Shown here: positions 43,305 through 52,094 of the stretch, piece by piece
Numbering within the stretch: the stretch's first letter is position 1
How the letters are laid out: each line of letters begins with the position of its first letter
Assembly: GCA_017434455.1 (NCBI GenBank)
Contig: JAFRFG010000014.1
Coordinates: 1-64,000, forward strand
Length of the DNA stretch: 64,000 nt
Source: Thermoguttaceae bacterium
GTDB taxonomy: Bacteria; Planctomycetota; Planctomycetia; Pirellulales; Thermoguttaceae
Direction of reading: 5' to 3'
Translations under genes and position numbers: made by a program
Notes under the pieces: generated by a model
Databases searched by the model: none
What the model was told of the DNA's origin: nothing
The model's input: only the letters and a program-made list of their open reading frames with translations

Positions 43305-43526
43305 TTAAATCTCCATCAGATAGGCCCTCTTTGCACCCGAATAATAGTTGCGACCTACCTTGATTAACGTTCGTTCCCACATAATGACTCTTTGAACCGT
43401 TATACGTGAATAATTCGATCCGAACCGATTCAGCTGAATTAAACCGTCCTTTTCATCCGCGACTCGAAAATCTCTACCACATCCCACCTCCCATAGTATA
43501 TACGCTTCATCAACAATTTTCAACAA
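43305..43526 (-). CDS. Small first ORF of the helicase operon (73 aa, TTG start)
   Basis: The frame opens directly after a TAG with TTG codons and no clear Shine-Dalgarno; an in-frame GTG lies 13 codons in. It ends 6 bp before the CoiA-like gene, and its 3' end carries that gene's GGAG. The pattern of helices followed by YYSGAKRAYL could be a winged helix, which would suit a regulator, but the similarity is weak. It could also be the tail of a decayed gene. Confidence 0.4.
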   Translation of the reverse strand: MLKIVDEAYILWEVGCGRDFRVADEKDGLIQLNRFGSNYSRITVQRVIMWERTLIKVGRNYYSGAKRAYLMEI

Positions 43527-44137
43527 AAACTACCCCGTAATCCCCATTCCTCCCTGCCACCTAAGTATCCATAAGCAGGAGATATGGACAGCATGTGTCA
43601 CACCGGGGGTGTCATATGGATCGCAAGATCGCGGCCGGGGGGTGGGCCCAAATTTCGAATAACACTGGAAAACAGGGGATTTATGTATTACCTTCCCCCT
43701 AAAACGCCCTTTGGACATGGCCGTCTGGCCTGGACACGAGTGGAGGCGGAAAAATTTCGGAGAAATTTAGGGAAAATTTTGGCTCTGCGGTGATTTTTGA
43801 CGGGTATCCCCCTCTTCGGATCCGGGTCGAAGGGGCATTTCGAGGTTCCTCTATAGGTTATTGTCTTATGTCCCGACCCGACTTGGTCCCCCTGGGGCCC
43901 CCGGAGATCAGTCGGGATTCAGCTGACCGGCCGCCGGTTGTTCCTCTCTTGATAGGGGTGGCTGGCTGTAAAACGGGGGAGCATCGGCAGTTGGGGGCTG
44001 CCCCCCCATCCCACCGAAAGAGCCCACTTCCTCCCCGAGAGGGGCGTATTGGCGGCTCAAAGGGGCCTCGGCAGGTCCCGATCAGCCCCTCTAGAGCGTA
44101 TCCTCCGGGCTATAAAACCCCTTAAGAAAAACTGCTC
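43527..44137. other. Gene-free junction between the helicase operon and the secretin locus
   Basis: About 610 bp with GC content back near chromosome level. Open frames here have no recognisable domain. It holds an imperfect inverted repeat around 43600-43615 (ACACC-GGG-GGTGT) within reach of the operon start. Other G/C runs lie at 43890 and 44000. No tRNA, integrase or long direct repeat was found, so the way the operon entered is not evident. Confidence 0.45.
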
Positions 44138-44166
44138 TTGCCTCGTGTTGTCTTAATCTGTACTAT
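44138..44166 (+). promoter_or_regulatory. Promoter of the secretin gene
   Basis: TTGCCT (44138-44143), a 17-bp spacer and TACTAT (44161-44166) point to a start near 44173 and a leader of about 90 nt. Confidence 0.4.
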
Positions 44167-44265
44167 CCCCCCAAGAAGCGTTTTCTCCCTTGGGGAGAGG
44201 GTGTGCCGACACCGTTTTTCTTGGGGAAAAGACGAAATGATACTTTCGTTCGAGAGCCAACAGCT

Positions 44266-47200
44266 ATGAGAAACATAAGCAGACAGGAAATCACCCAGCC
44301 GGTACGGATCCTGCCGCGCGAGTCTATTCCGCGGTCGGTTCTGTTCCTGTTCGCGGTCGTTCTCGGTGTGGTTTTGACCCACGGCGAGGCGGCGGCCTAT
44401 GGGGGCGCCGGCGGCGCGGGAGCGGGCATAGAGGTCTCCGAAGAGATCTCCGAAGTCTCCCTTCCCCCGTTCAACGAGCAGATCGCCCGCAAGGCGTTTG
44501 CCGAGGCGATGCGGGGGCAAAACGCACCGCAGCAGCAGACATTCTGCCTGTTTAAGAGCGATCCCGAAGAGATCGGCCGCCGTTTCCTGGCGATTCTCCC
44601 TCCCGAACTAAGTCAATCCACGCAATACCGCGTCGATGAAACGCAAAAGACCCTCACCATCACCGGTCCGCCTCAGGCCATCGCCTCGGCCGGTGAGCTC
44701 ATCCCCCGTATGGATGCCAATCTCCAGCTCGACGACGGCCGGATCGACTACGGCCTGGCCGCCGCGCCGGTCGATAACCGCCCCGCCGAGCTCCCCGAAG
44801 AAGATAAACCGTCCGAGCCGTACTACGACCCGAACGAGAACCGTGTCGTGCGCACGTTGAGCGAGCCGCCGAAGAACGCCATTCTCCCCCCCAGCAGCGA
44901 GTCTCTGGGGATGGCCGTCCTCGGTCAGGACAGCGCCTCGGTCCCGACCGGCCCCGACGCCGAGCAGACCCCCGATGTCGCCGTCTATGCCTGCCCCCCG
45001 ATGTCGATCGCCGTGGCGGTGGCGCGTCTGAAACAGTCGTTCGCCCAGTACCCCGAGGTGACCATCACCTCCGACCCGCAGGCCGGCAAGATCATCGTCT
45101 ACACCACGCGCCGTCGGCACGCCGAAATCAAGAGCTTCCTTGATTCGATCGGGATCAAGCCGTTCGATCTGCAAAGTCAGCCGGCTTGCGCGCCCCAGCA
45201 GGCAGCCGCGCCCCAGTACGCCGCCGGCGCGGCCCCGGCCGGTCCGGCCAATGGGAATCCGGCCGCTGTCCAGAGCGCTTCGTCAGGAGTGCCGCTGAAA
45301 AGCAATCAGCGGCCAAACGGCGAAGCGACGCGCAAGCATACCGCCGTCTACAAGAACATCGCTTCGGTTGAGACGGAACTGACGAACCTTCTGCAGGACC
45401 GCGTCGAGCGGATCGCCCCGGCCGACCCGAACGATCCGTCGCTGAGCCCCGCCCAGCGCGAGAACAGCGTCTGGCGCTTCACCCGCCGCCCGAAAGAGGG
45501 CGCCCCGGTCACCGAAGAACCGGCCCCCAGCTGTGATCTGGCGTTCGATCGCCGGCAGCAGACCGTCTCGGTCTCGGGCGACCCGCGCCTGGTCGATCAA
45601 ATGATGACGCTGATCGAGTCGATCGACAACAGCGGCAAGGCCGGTGCCAGCCGTCCGCGGTATATCTTCCTCAAAAACGTCGACCCCGCGCAGCTCAAAG
45701 AGATCTTCGAGCTTCAGCAGCAAAATACCCCGCAGGCCGCCTCGGGCGCCAAGGATAACCCGATCCGTCCGGTGAGCTGGCAGGAAGATGGGCTCGGAGC
45801 TCTGGGCGCCGATGTCTCTGTCCCCGCCTCCGTCCCCGCTTCGATACCGGGCGGCGGCGATGCCGCCGGTCCGAACCAGATCGATCTGGTTCCCGACTTC
45901 GTCCCGCTGGTCCTCCCCGACCTCGATATGGTGATCCTCGACGCTCCCGAAGCGGAGGCAAAGCGGATTATCGAGATGATCGATAAGATCGAGGCGCTCG
46001 CCGCCGAGGCCGAACCGCAGACCGAGATACATTACCTCAAGCACGTCAACTCGGTGATGCTCAGCGGTGTGCTGGCCCGTCTGTTCGACGAGATGTTCGC
46101 CACCAAGCAGGGGCGCGTTTTGGTCTACGCGCTGCAGAACCCCAACGCCATCTTATTGGTCGGCTGGGGCGAGGCGCCCAAGGCGATGAAGGCACTGATC
46201 GATACCTTCGACCAGCCGATTCAAAACGACGGCAGTTTGATCCAAGTCGTTAAGCTGCAGTTCGCCTCGGCTCAAGAGGTCGCGCGGATGCTGACCGACT
46301 ACTTCACCACGGCGACGCCCGACAGCGGCGGCATGGCCCCGCGAATCCGCGTCATCCCCGACCCGCGAACCAACTCTCTGGTGATCCACGCCGCGGCAAA
46401 CGACTTCGAAGAGGTCAAAAAGGTCCTCGCCGAGCTGGACGTCAACCGCTCCAACACCAAGCTCCAGGTCAAGACATTCCGTCTGCGCCATTCGCTGGCC
46501 GAGGATATCCGCAAGTCGATCTCCCAGGCGATCCTTCCGGCCATGGAGGGAACGCTCCCCTCCAGCGAGGCGAAGTACCCGATCCTCCAGATCATGACCG
46601 TCGATGCCGACAGCCGCAAGCTGATCGAGTCGGGGATCATGCGCGACGTGCAGCTGTCGTCCGACATTCAGAACAATCAGCTGATCGTCACCGCTCCGGC
46701 CGACTGCATGGACTTAATCGGGACCTTGATCGAGATGCTCGACACCTCGCCGGCCTCCGGCCAGATCAAGATGTTCCCGCTGCGTTACGCCGACGCCACG
46801 CAGGTGATGAAGACCCTCCAGCAGCTGCTTCCCACCGGCGGCGGCCAGATGCCGTCGATCCCCAACGCCGAAGGGGAACAGTCGTTCGTCCCGGTCCGTT
46901 TCTCGATCGATCCGCGAAGCAACTGTCTTCTGATCGCCGCCTCACCGCTGGATCTGAAGATCATCGACTCGCTCATCATCGCGATGGACCGCAAAGATTC
47001 CGCCGAGCGGCAAGAGAAGGTGATTCAGCTGCGCAACGTCAACGCCTCGTCGATTGCCGATGCGGTCAATCGCTACCTGTCCGAAAAGCAGCGCTTGGAG
47101 CTGTCGAGCGGGTCGGTTTCCGACTACCAGCTCTTCGACTCCCAGGTGATCGTCGTCCCGGAAGGGAACACCAACTCGATCATCATCAGCGCCACGCCGA

Positions 47201-48435
47201 AATACCTCCAAGAGATCACCAAGCTGATCGAATCGTTCGACAAAGAGCCGGCCGAGGTCGATATCCAGGTGCTTATCGCCCAGGTGATCCTCTCCGACGA
47301 TGAGGAATTCGGTTTCGAGGCGGGGCTGCAGGACGAGATCGCCTTCGACCGCAGTTTGGTCACCTCGGTCACCAACGGGGTGAACAGCGCCACGGGGAAT
47401 CCGGGGTTTGACCTCATCTCGAACAACAGTCAGGGGAATAATTACCTCTCCAATGCCGACCCGTCGGATCTGGCCGGAACGGCCGTCAGCGCGTTGGGCA
47501 TGGGGCGCACCAGTACCGATCTGGGCTACGGCGGTCTGGTGCTGTCGGCCAGCAGCAACTCGATTCAGATCCTTCTGCGCGCCCTGCGCGAGAAGAACCG
47601 AATCCAGATTCTCAGCCGGCCGCAGATTCAGGCGATGGACAACCAGCAGGCGTTCATCCTAATCGGTCAGCGCGTCCCCCGTATTTCGGGGACGACGACC
47701 AGCAGCTACGCGGTCACCTCGAACGTCACCGAGGCGAACGTCGGGCTCATTCTGCTGGTCACGCCCCGTATCAGTGAGGACGGCCGCGTGATTATGGAAA
47801 TCGGCGCCGAGAAATCGTCGCTCGGAAGCGACAGCGACGCGATCCCGATCTATACCTCCGGGAACCAGGTTATTAAGTCCCCGACGATCGACACGACCCA
47901 GGTCATGACGGCGGTCAGCGCCGTCGACGGCGAGACGGTAATGCTCGGCGGTTTGATCTCCAGCTCGAAAACCAAGATATCGCGCGGGGTTCCTCTGCTG
48001 TCCGATATCCCGGTCGTCGGCTGGCTGTTCCGATACGACAAAGCCGATGAGGAGCGCCGCGAGCTGATCATCGTGATGACCCCGCGCATCGTCCGCGACC
48101 GCTGCGATTCGGAGCGAATCAAGCGGATCGAGGCCTCGAAGATGAGCTGGTGCCTCGCCGACGCGATGGCGATCAACGGCAGCATGGGGCTGTACGACCC
48201 GCTTACGCAGCGCGGGAAAACGCAAGGGGCGGTTCGTTCCCTCCCGTTCCTCGAGATGGACAAGTTAGACGAGGTCCCGCCGTCGACACACCGCCCCTAT
48301 AATCCCTCCAACGACTACCCGGCGAGCGGCCCGGCGGTGAGCAATCCCAACGCGGTCATGCCCCCGGTGGAGACACTCCCCGACGGCGTGACCCGACAGA
48401 CACAGCGCGCCGGCTCGGTCCGGTCCGCGGAATGA
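44266..48435 (+). CDS. Giant secretin (GspD/PilQ superfamily) with multiple N-domains
   Basis: A 1389-residue protein. The ATG at 44266 is chosen because it gives a signal peptide (SVLFLFAVVLGVVLTHGEAAA); an in-frame GTG at 44203 adds 21 residues. At least six ring-building secretin N repeats precede the core, beginning near residues 465, 587, 659, 735, 834 and 919 (for example FPLRYADATQVMKTLQQLL, VIQLRNVNASSIADAVNRY). The secretin core spans ~1000-1280 (VLIAQVILSDDEEFGFEAG to LIIVMTPRIV). Ordinary GspD is ~650-700 residues. It would form the outer-membrane channel of a type II-like or pilus-related system. The expected ATPase and pseudopilin genes are not nearby. Confidence 0.85.
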   Translation: MRNISRQEITQPVRILPRESIPRSVLFLFAVVLGVVLTHGEAAAYGGAGGAGAGIEVSEEISEVSLPPFNEQIARKAFAEAMRGQNAPQQQTFCLFKSDPEEIGRRFLAILPPELSQSTQYRVDETQKTLTITGPPQAIASAGELIPRMDANLQLDDGRIDYGLAAAPVDNRPAELPEEDKPSEPYYDPNENRVVRTLSEPPKNAILPPSSESLGMAVLGQDSASVPTGPDAEQTPDVAVYACPPMSIAVAVARLKQSFAQYPEVTITSDPQAGKIIVYTTRRRHAEIKSFLDSIGIKPFDLQSQPACAPQQAAAPQYAAGAAPAGPANGNPAAVQSASSGVPLKSNQRPNGEATRKHTAVYKNIASVETELTNLLQDRVERIAPADPNDPSLSPAQRENSVWRFTRRPKEGAPVTEEPAPSCDLAFDRRQQTVSVSGDPRLVDQMMTLIESIDNSGKAGASRPRYIFLKNVDPAQLKEIFELQQQNTPQAASGAKDNPIRPVSWQEDGLGALGADVSVPASVPASIPGGGDAAGPNQIDLVPDFVPLVLPDLDMVILDAPEAEAKRIIEMIDKIEALAAEAEPQTEIHYLKHVNSVMLSGVLARLFDEMFATKQGRVLVYALQNPNAILLVGWGEAPKAMKALIDTFDQPIQNDGSLIQVVKLQFASAQEVARMLTDYFTTATPDSGGMAPRIRVIPDPRTNSLVIHAAANDFEEVKKVLAELDVNRSNTKLQVKTFRLRHSLAEDIRKSISQAILPAMEGTLPSSEAKYPILQIMTVDADSRKLIESGIMRDVQLSSDIQNNQLIVTAPADCMDLIGTLIEMLDTSPASGQIKMFPLRYADATQVMKTLQQLLPTGGGQMPSIPNAEGEQSFVPVRFSIDPRSNCLLIAASPLDLKIIDSLIIAMDRKDSAERQEKVIQLRNVNASSIADAVNRYLSEKQRLELSSGSVSDYQLFDSQVIVVPEGNTNSIIISATPKYLQEITKLIESFDKEPAEVDIQVLIAQVILSDDEEFGFEAGLQDEIAFDRSLVTSVTNGVNSATGNPGFDLISNNSQGNNYLSNADPSDLAGTAVSALGMGRTSTDLGYGGLVLSASSNSIQILLRALREKNRIQILSRPQIQAMDNQQAFILIGQRVPRISGTTTSSYAVTSNVTEANVGLILLVTPRISEDGRVIMEIGAEKSSLGSDSDAIPIYTSGNQVIKSPTIDTTQVMTAVSAVDGETVMLGGLISSSKTKISRGVPLLSDIPVVGWLFRYDKADEERRELIIVMTPRIVRDRCDSERIKRIEASKMSWCLADAMAINGSMGLYDPLTQRGKTQGAVRSLPFLEMDKLDEVPPSTHRPYNPSNDYPASGPAVSNPNAVMPPVETLPDGVTRQTQRAGSVRSAE

Positions 48436-48486
48436 CCCCCGAAAAGCCGCCCACCGTACTATAGAAATCGTTTAGAAGATCCTCCC

Positions 48487-49701
48487 GTGTTTTCACCCAG
48501 GCACCCCAAGAGCGATACCTCCGGCGGAACCGCCCCCCAGGCGATCACCCGAAGCCCCTTCTTTGGCTTCGGCGCGGCGCTTGTTTGGGTACTGCCGGCG
48601 CTTCTGTGCGGCTGTACCTCGATCGAGCGCCACCAGTTCGTCTTTTGGGGAGATATCGTCACCGAGAAACCGGCCGATATCCAGGACCACTGGTCCGACT
48701 ACGGTCCCTTTCGCCTGAACGACCCGACCAAGAAGCTTCGCCGGGGGAAGGCCGGCGTGATCCGTTTCTTTAAAGAAAAAGATCACAATCGCTCGATCGC
48801 GGTCGACGGCGAGCTGATCGTCTACGTCTACGCCGGCAGCGACGAGGGGATCGAGCTGACCGAGCCGTACGCGCGGCTGGTCCTCACCTCCGAGCAGCTC
48901 AACTCGCAGCGGAAGTTCGATAAGAAGAGCGGCTACAGCTATCACATCTGGCTCGATCTGGGCGAAATCGACGACCCGCCGGAGAATATCTCCATTCTGA
49001 CGGTCTTCAACGACACGAAGACGCGCGACCAGGTCGCCTCGGGAATCACCTACACCCGCATCGAGGGGGTCGTCCCCGCCAAGAAAGCGGACGAAGGCAC
49101 CGAGGACGAAACGACGCTCGACCCGGCCGAGTGGGCCAAAAAGTACAAAGAGGCGAACCCCTCCACCCATCTGACGGAAGAAGAAAAGCGCCGCCTTGAC
49201 GCGATGAATAACCCGCAGGACAATAACACCGGGCAAACGGCCGAAAGCGCCGGGTCAACGGCCGAAGGCGCCGAGGAGGCGGCCGACAAGACCGCCGCCG
49301 AGCCGAAGGTGTTCGATATGTCCGAGCAGATGGCGCGCCAGGCCCGCTGCGCCCCGGCGGCCGAGCCGGTCGACGGGCAAAGCCGCTACGCGTCGTACCT
49401 CGAGCAGAAGAACAGCGGCCGCTGGGTCGAGGCCCCCGAGGGGACGGTCTTCGACCATCCGACCTTAACGGCGATGAACAACGCGGCCGGGAGTATCGCC
49501 GCGGCGGCCGCCAGCCAGGGCTCCAGCAGCGGCACGCTGCCGCGCATGACCGGCAAGAAACTGACGTTCGACGATATCCGGGCCGCGACCGGTCCGACAC
49601 CCGACGGTCAGTATTTAACTCAAGGTTACCTCAACAGCGAGGGGAAGCTCACCGAAGCCGCCCCGATCTTAGCCGACCAGACGAACTCCCGGCTGTACTA
49701 A
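48487..49701 (+). CDS. Lipoprotein encoded downstream of the secretin
   Basis: A 404-residue protein with a GTG start and GAAGATCC upstream. A hydrophobic segment ends in the lipobox LLCGC at ~41-45, after an unusually long polar N-terminus; a shorter form from an internal start is possible. The ~150 residues after it are beta-rich (RSIAVDGELIVYVYAG, YARLVLTSEQLNSQ, YSYHIWLDLGEID) and look like a single domain. A charged Ala/Glu-rich linker and an unstructured C-terminus follow. It lies 51 bp after the secretin and may act as its outer-membrane partner (pilotin-like role, inferred from position only). Confidence 0.6.
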   Translation: MFSPRHPKSDTSGGTAPQAITRSPFFGFGAALVWVLPALLCGCTSIERHQFVFWGDIVTEKPADIQDHWSDYGPFRLNDPTKKLRRGKAGVIRFFKEKDHNRSIAVDGELIVYVYAGSDEGIELTEPYARLVLTSEQLNSQRKFDKKSGYSYHIWLDLGEIDDPPENISILTVFNDTKTRDQVASGITYTRIEGVVPAKKADEGTEDETTLDPAEWAKKYKEANPSTHLTEEEKRRLDAMNNPQDNNTGQTAESAGSTAEGAEEAADKTAAEPKVFDMSEQMARQARCAPAAEPVDGQSRYASYLEQKNSGRWVEAPEGTVFDHPTLTAMNNAAGSIAAAAASQGSSSGTLPRMTGKKLTFDDIRAATGPTPDGQYLTQGYLNSEGKLTEAAPILADQTNSRLY

Positions 49702-49767
49702 AACCGGCGGCCGGGCAAAGGCGCTTCCAACCGCGCGGGCAAAAAGTACCATTTTCAGGTTTGAACG

Positions 49768-50517
49768 ATGAACAAGGCGAGCCAACAATCGAGCGCGGCG
49801 CTGCTTTTAGGGTGCGTCCTCCTGGCGTTCTTCGCGGCTCCCCGCCTTTGGGGGCAAACCGCCGCGAGTTCCACGAGCACCGCGAATACCTCGACCACCC
49901 AAAGTCTCGGTCTGGGAGTGACCCGGTTCAACTCGGGATACTCCCCCATCACGCTCGATCGCCCGAACATCACCCCCGGCCAGCCGTTCAACATCCGTCC
50001 GACGATGGACAGTTTGGTCTCCGGCACCGGCAAATCCGGTTCGTTCGGGGGGCTCCTGAGGCGCTACGATATGACCGGTTTCGGGCGGATCTTCAACACG
50101 CGCGCGGCCAGCGCGGCCCTGGCGGCCTCCTTATCGCGAAACCTCCCCCCGCCGGCCGACACCACCGTGGTGAATATCTCCGACGAGCCGCGGATGTATC
50201 CCCCGCGCCTGAAGACCGACCCGGACGACTTCCCCCCCTACGACCTGAACAGCCCCGAGAAGCGCCGGGATATCGACTTTTGTGTCCAAGGTATCCTCGA
50301 TCGCTATCCTCTCGCTCCCAAAGACTCGCTGACGATCAATGCCGACGGCGACCGGCTGATTCTCCACGGACAGATTCGTTCCAAAAGGACGATCGAGGCG
50401 CTCGCTTCCGGGCTCGGCCTGATCCCCGGTGTTTTCGCGGTCGACAACCAGATCGAGTACGTCGAAGACCCCGAAGCCGAAGAGCGTCCGAAAGACCCGC
50501 TCGGGTACGAGCAGTAA
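49768..50517 (+). CDS. Exported protein with C-terminal BON domain
   Basis: A 249-residue protein with a signal peptide (LLLGCVLLAFFAAPRLWGQ) and a Ser/Thr-rich region. The C-terminal BON domain (~165-230) reads DIDFCVQGILDRYPL, SLTINADGDRLILHGQIRSKRTIEALASGLGLIPGV and VDNQIEY. BON domains bind phospholipid and occur with secretins and envelope-stress proteins. It is the third gene of the probable secretin operon (gap 66 bp). It ends 2 bp before the convergent methyltransferase. Confidence 0.7.
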   Translation: MNKASQQSSAALLLGCVLLAFFAAPRLWGQTAASSTSTANTSTTQSLGLGVTRFNSGYSPITLDRPNITPGQPFNIRPTMDSLVSGTGKSGSFGGLLRRYDMTGFGRIFNTRAASAALAASLSRNLPPPADTTVVNISDEPRMYPPRLKTDPDDFPPYDLNSPEKRRDIDFCVQGILDRYPLAPKDSLTINADGDRLILHGQIRSKRTIEALASGLGLIPGVFAVDNQIEYVEDPEAEERPKDPLGYEQ

Positions 50518-50519
50518 TC

Positions 50520-52094
50520 CTACGGCTCGCCCGTTACGCTTATCTTAAGCGCCATATTCGAGTGGACCAGATCGAGAAGGCGGCAGTCGAGATCCAGCCC
50601 AAGAATCGCGATAATGCGCGCGTTGATCCGGTCCCGATACCGCCGCGGAAAACGTATGCTCTCCTGAAGCCCGACGTTCTTTTTGGTGATCTTAAACCGC
50701 TCGGCCGCGGCGGCCATCTCTTCGGTCGTCTCGGCGAAGAACCGGCGGTCGTCGTCGGTGAGCCGATGGTACAGCGACGGAAGCCGGCGCAGCAGCCGCC
50801 GCTGATAGATAATCCCCCCGTCGAACATCCGCCAGTACCAGTAGGCGAACGACGAATTGAACAGGCAGTAGGCGTAAGGAAGGGCGCCGGGGTCCTTGAA
50901 CGATAAGGCGACCTGCCCGGTGCGGCTCAACCGGCTCAGCGAGGCGGCGGTGTAGTAGCGGCAGGTATTCGGCATAAAGAGCTCCCATCGCCTCGGGGCC
51001 TTCCTTCCGGTGAACAACAGCTCCGAGAACGTATGTCCCTCGGCGCGCTGCAGCCAGCGGCTATAGAGCCCCTCTAAAGCCGGGAAGCACTTGCGGTACA
51101 TCGGTTCTTTCACCGTGATCCGCTGGCGCGACTTCGGCAAAAACGCCTCCAGCGCCTCGCACTTCAGCAGTTCGGCCCGCTCGGCGTTCTTAAAGCGAAT
51201 CAGCGGCGAGACGCGGTATCCCCTTTTTTCCCCTTCCGCGGTGACGGTAATCGCCGCGCGAACCGAGTTGTTCACGTTCGAATTGAACACCCCGTGCTTG
51301 GGACCGTGAAAGATCATCGAGGGGACATTGTCGAACGAATAGATCGCCCCGCCGAAGCGATCGAGCACTTTGCGCAGCGGATAGAACCTGTTTCCCGAGA
51401 TAAAGCTGTACGGCGTGAGAATCACGCTGGAACGGCTGCGCGAGACGATCTTCTCCATAAAGGCGGTGTAGTACTCCCGTATCTTGCGCTGAACATTGGT
51501 CCTCGTCCAATCTTTCCCGAGCGCGGAGTACTTGGCGTACGGAGGATTGGCGATCACCTTGCAGTCGTCCGGAAGGGCGACGCGGCGGCTCAAAAAATCG
51601 CCCGCGACCGTATGGACCGCCTCGGCGCAGGCGTCCCCGTACCGATACCGAATCGCGCTTCGGCAGATCGCCAGGGCCGTTTCGTCGAAATCGTAGAGCC
51701 ACACGCGCCCTTCGGTCAACAGCGCCCGGGCCTTTTCTTCCCCCATCTGCTCCAGGCATCCGAGGATCAGCCGCCCGGTCCCGCAGGCGACGTCGCACAG
51801 GTTCGTCCCGGGCAGCGGCAAAAGTTCTTGGGCCATCAGCTCGGCGACGTCGTCGGGGGTGCAATACTGGCCGCTTCGTTTTTTTTGGCCCTTATCGCGA
51901 AGGGCCAGTCCCTCCTCGTACAGGCGGCAGAAGTTCCTCAAACAAAGAAACTTGTTCTCTCCGTGACAAATCAGGTGCCGACAGATTCTCTCCCACGTGG
52001 CGGCCAGGCCGTCGGCCTCCACATCGTGAAGGTAGCGCGAAAGATTATAGCCGGCCAGCTCGGCCGGCCTTTTGTCGGCTGCGATGCTCGTCAC
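50520..52094 (-). CDS. N6-adenine-type DNA methyltransferase (HsdM/TaqI-like), orphan
   Basis: A 524-residue protein starting with GTG at 52094, inside the GTGA that overlaps the oxidoreductase stop. The frame stays open to 52370 but that extension is Arg/Gly-rich shadow of the neighbour. SAM motif I is LCDVACGTGRLILG (~115-128) and catalytic motif IV is NPPYAKY, as in gamma-type N6-adenine methylases. QYCTPDDVAELMAQEL before motif I is typical of HsdM-like enzymes. The C-terminal half may hold the target-recognition domain. No restriction nuclease or specificity subunit is adjacent, so it may be a solitary epigenetic methylase. Confidence 0.75.
   Translation of the reverse strand: MTSIAADKRPAELAGYNLSRYLHDVEADGLAATWERICRHLICHGENKFLCLRNFCRLYEEGLALRDKGQKKRSGQYCTPDDVAELMAQELLPLPGTNLCDVACGTGRLILGCLEQMGEEKARALLTEGRVWLYDFDETALAICRSAIRYRYGDACAEAVHTVAGDFLSRRVALPDDCKVIANPPYAKYSALGKDWTRTNVQRKIREYYTAFMEKIVSRSRSSVILTPYSFISGNRFYPLRKVLDRFGGAIYSFDNVPSMIFHGPKHGVFNSNVNNSVRAAITVTAEGEKRGYRVSPLIRFKNAERAELLKCEALEAFLPKSRQRITVKEPMYRKCFPALEGLYSRWLQRAEGHTFSELLFTGRKAPRRWELFMPNTCRYYTAASLSRLSRTGQVALSFKDPGALPYAYCLFNSSFAYWYWRMFDGGIIYQRRLLRRLPSLYHRLTDDDRRFFAETTEEMAAAAERFKITKKNVGLQESIRFPRRYRDRINARIIAILGLDLDCRLLDLVHSNMALKISVTGEP

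Noticed and set aside
43584..43793. 69-codon plus-strand ORF in the junction region
   Set aside because: It has no ribosome site, no recognisable domain, and a composition like spacer DNA.
50520..52094. Methyltransferase as part of the helicase operon system (DruM-like)
   Set aside because: It is 7 kb away beyond the secretin locus, has GC-rich codon use, and is coupled to an oxidoreductase.
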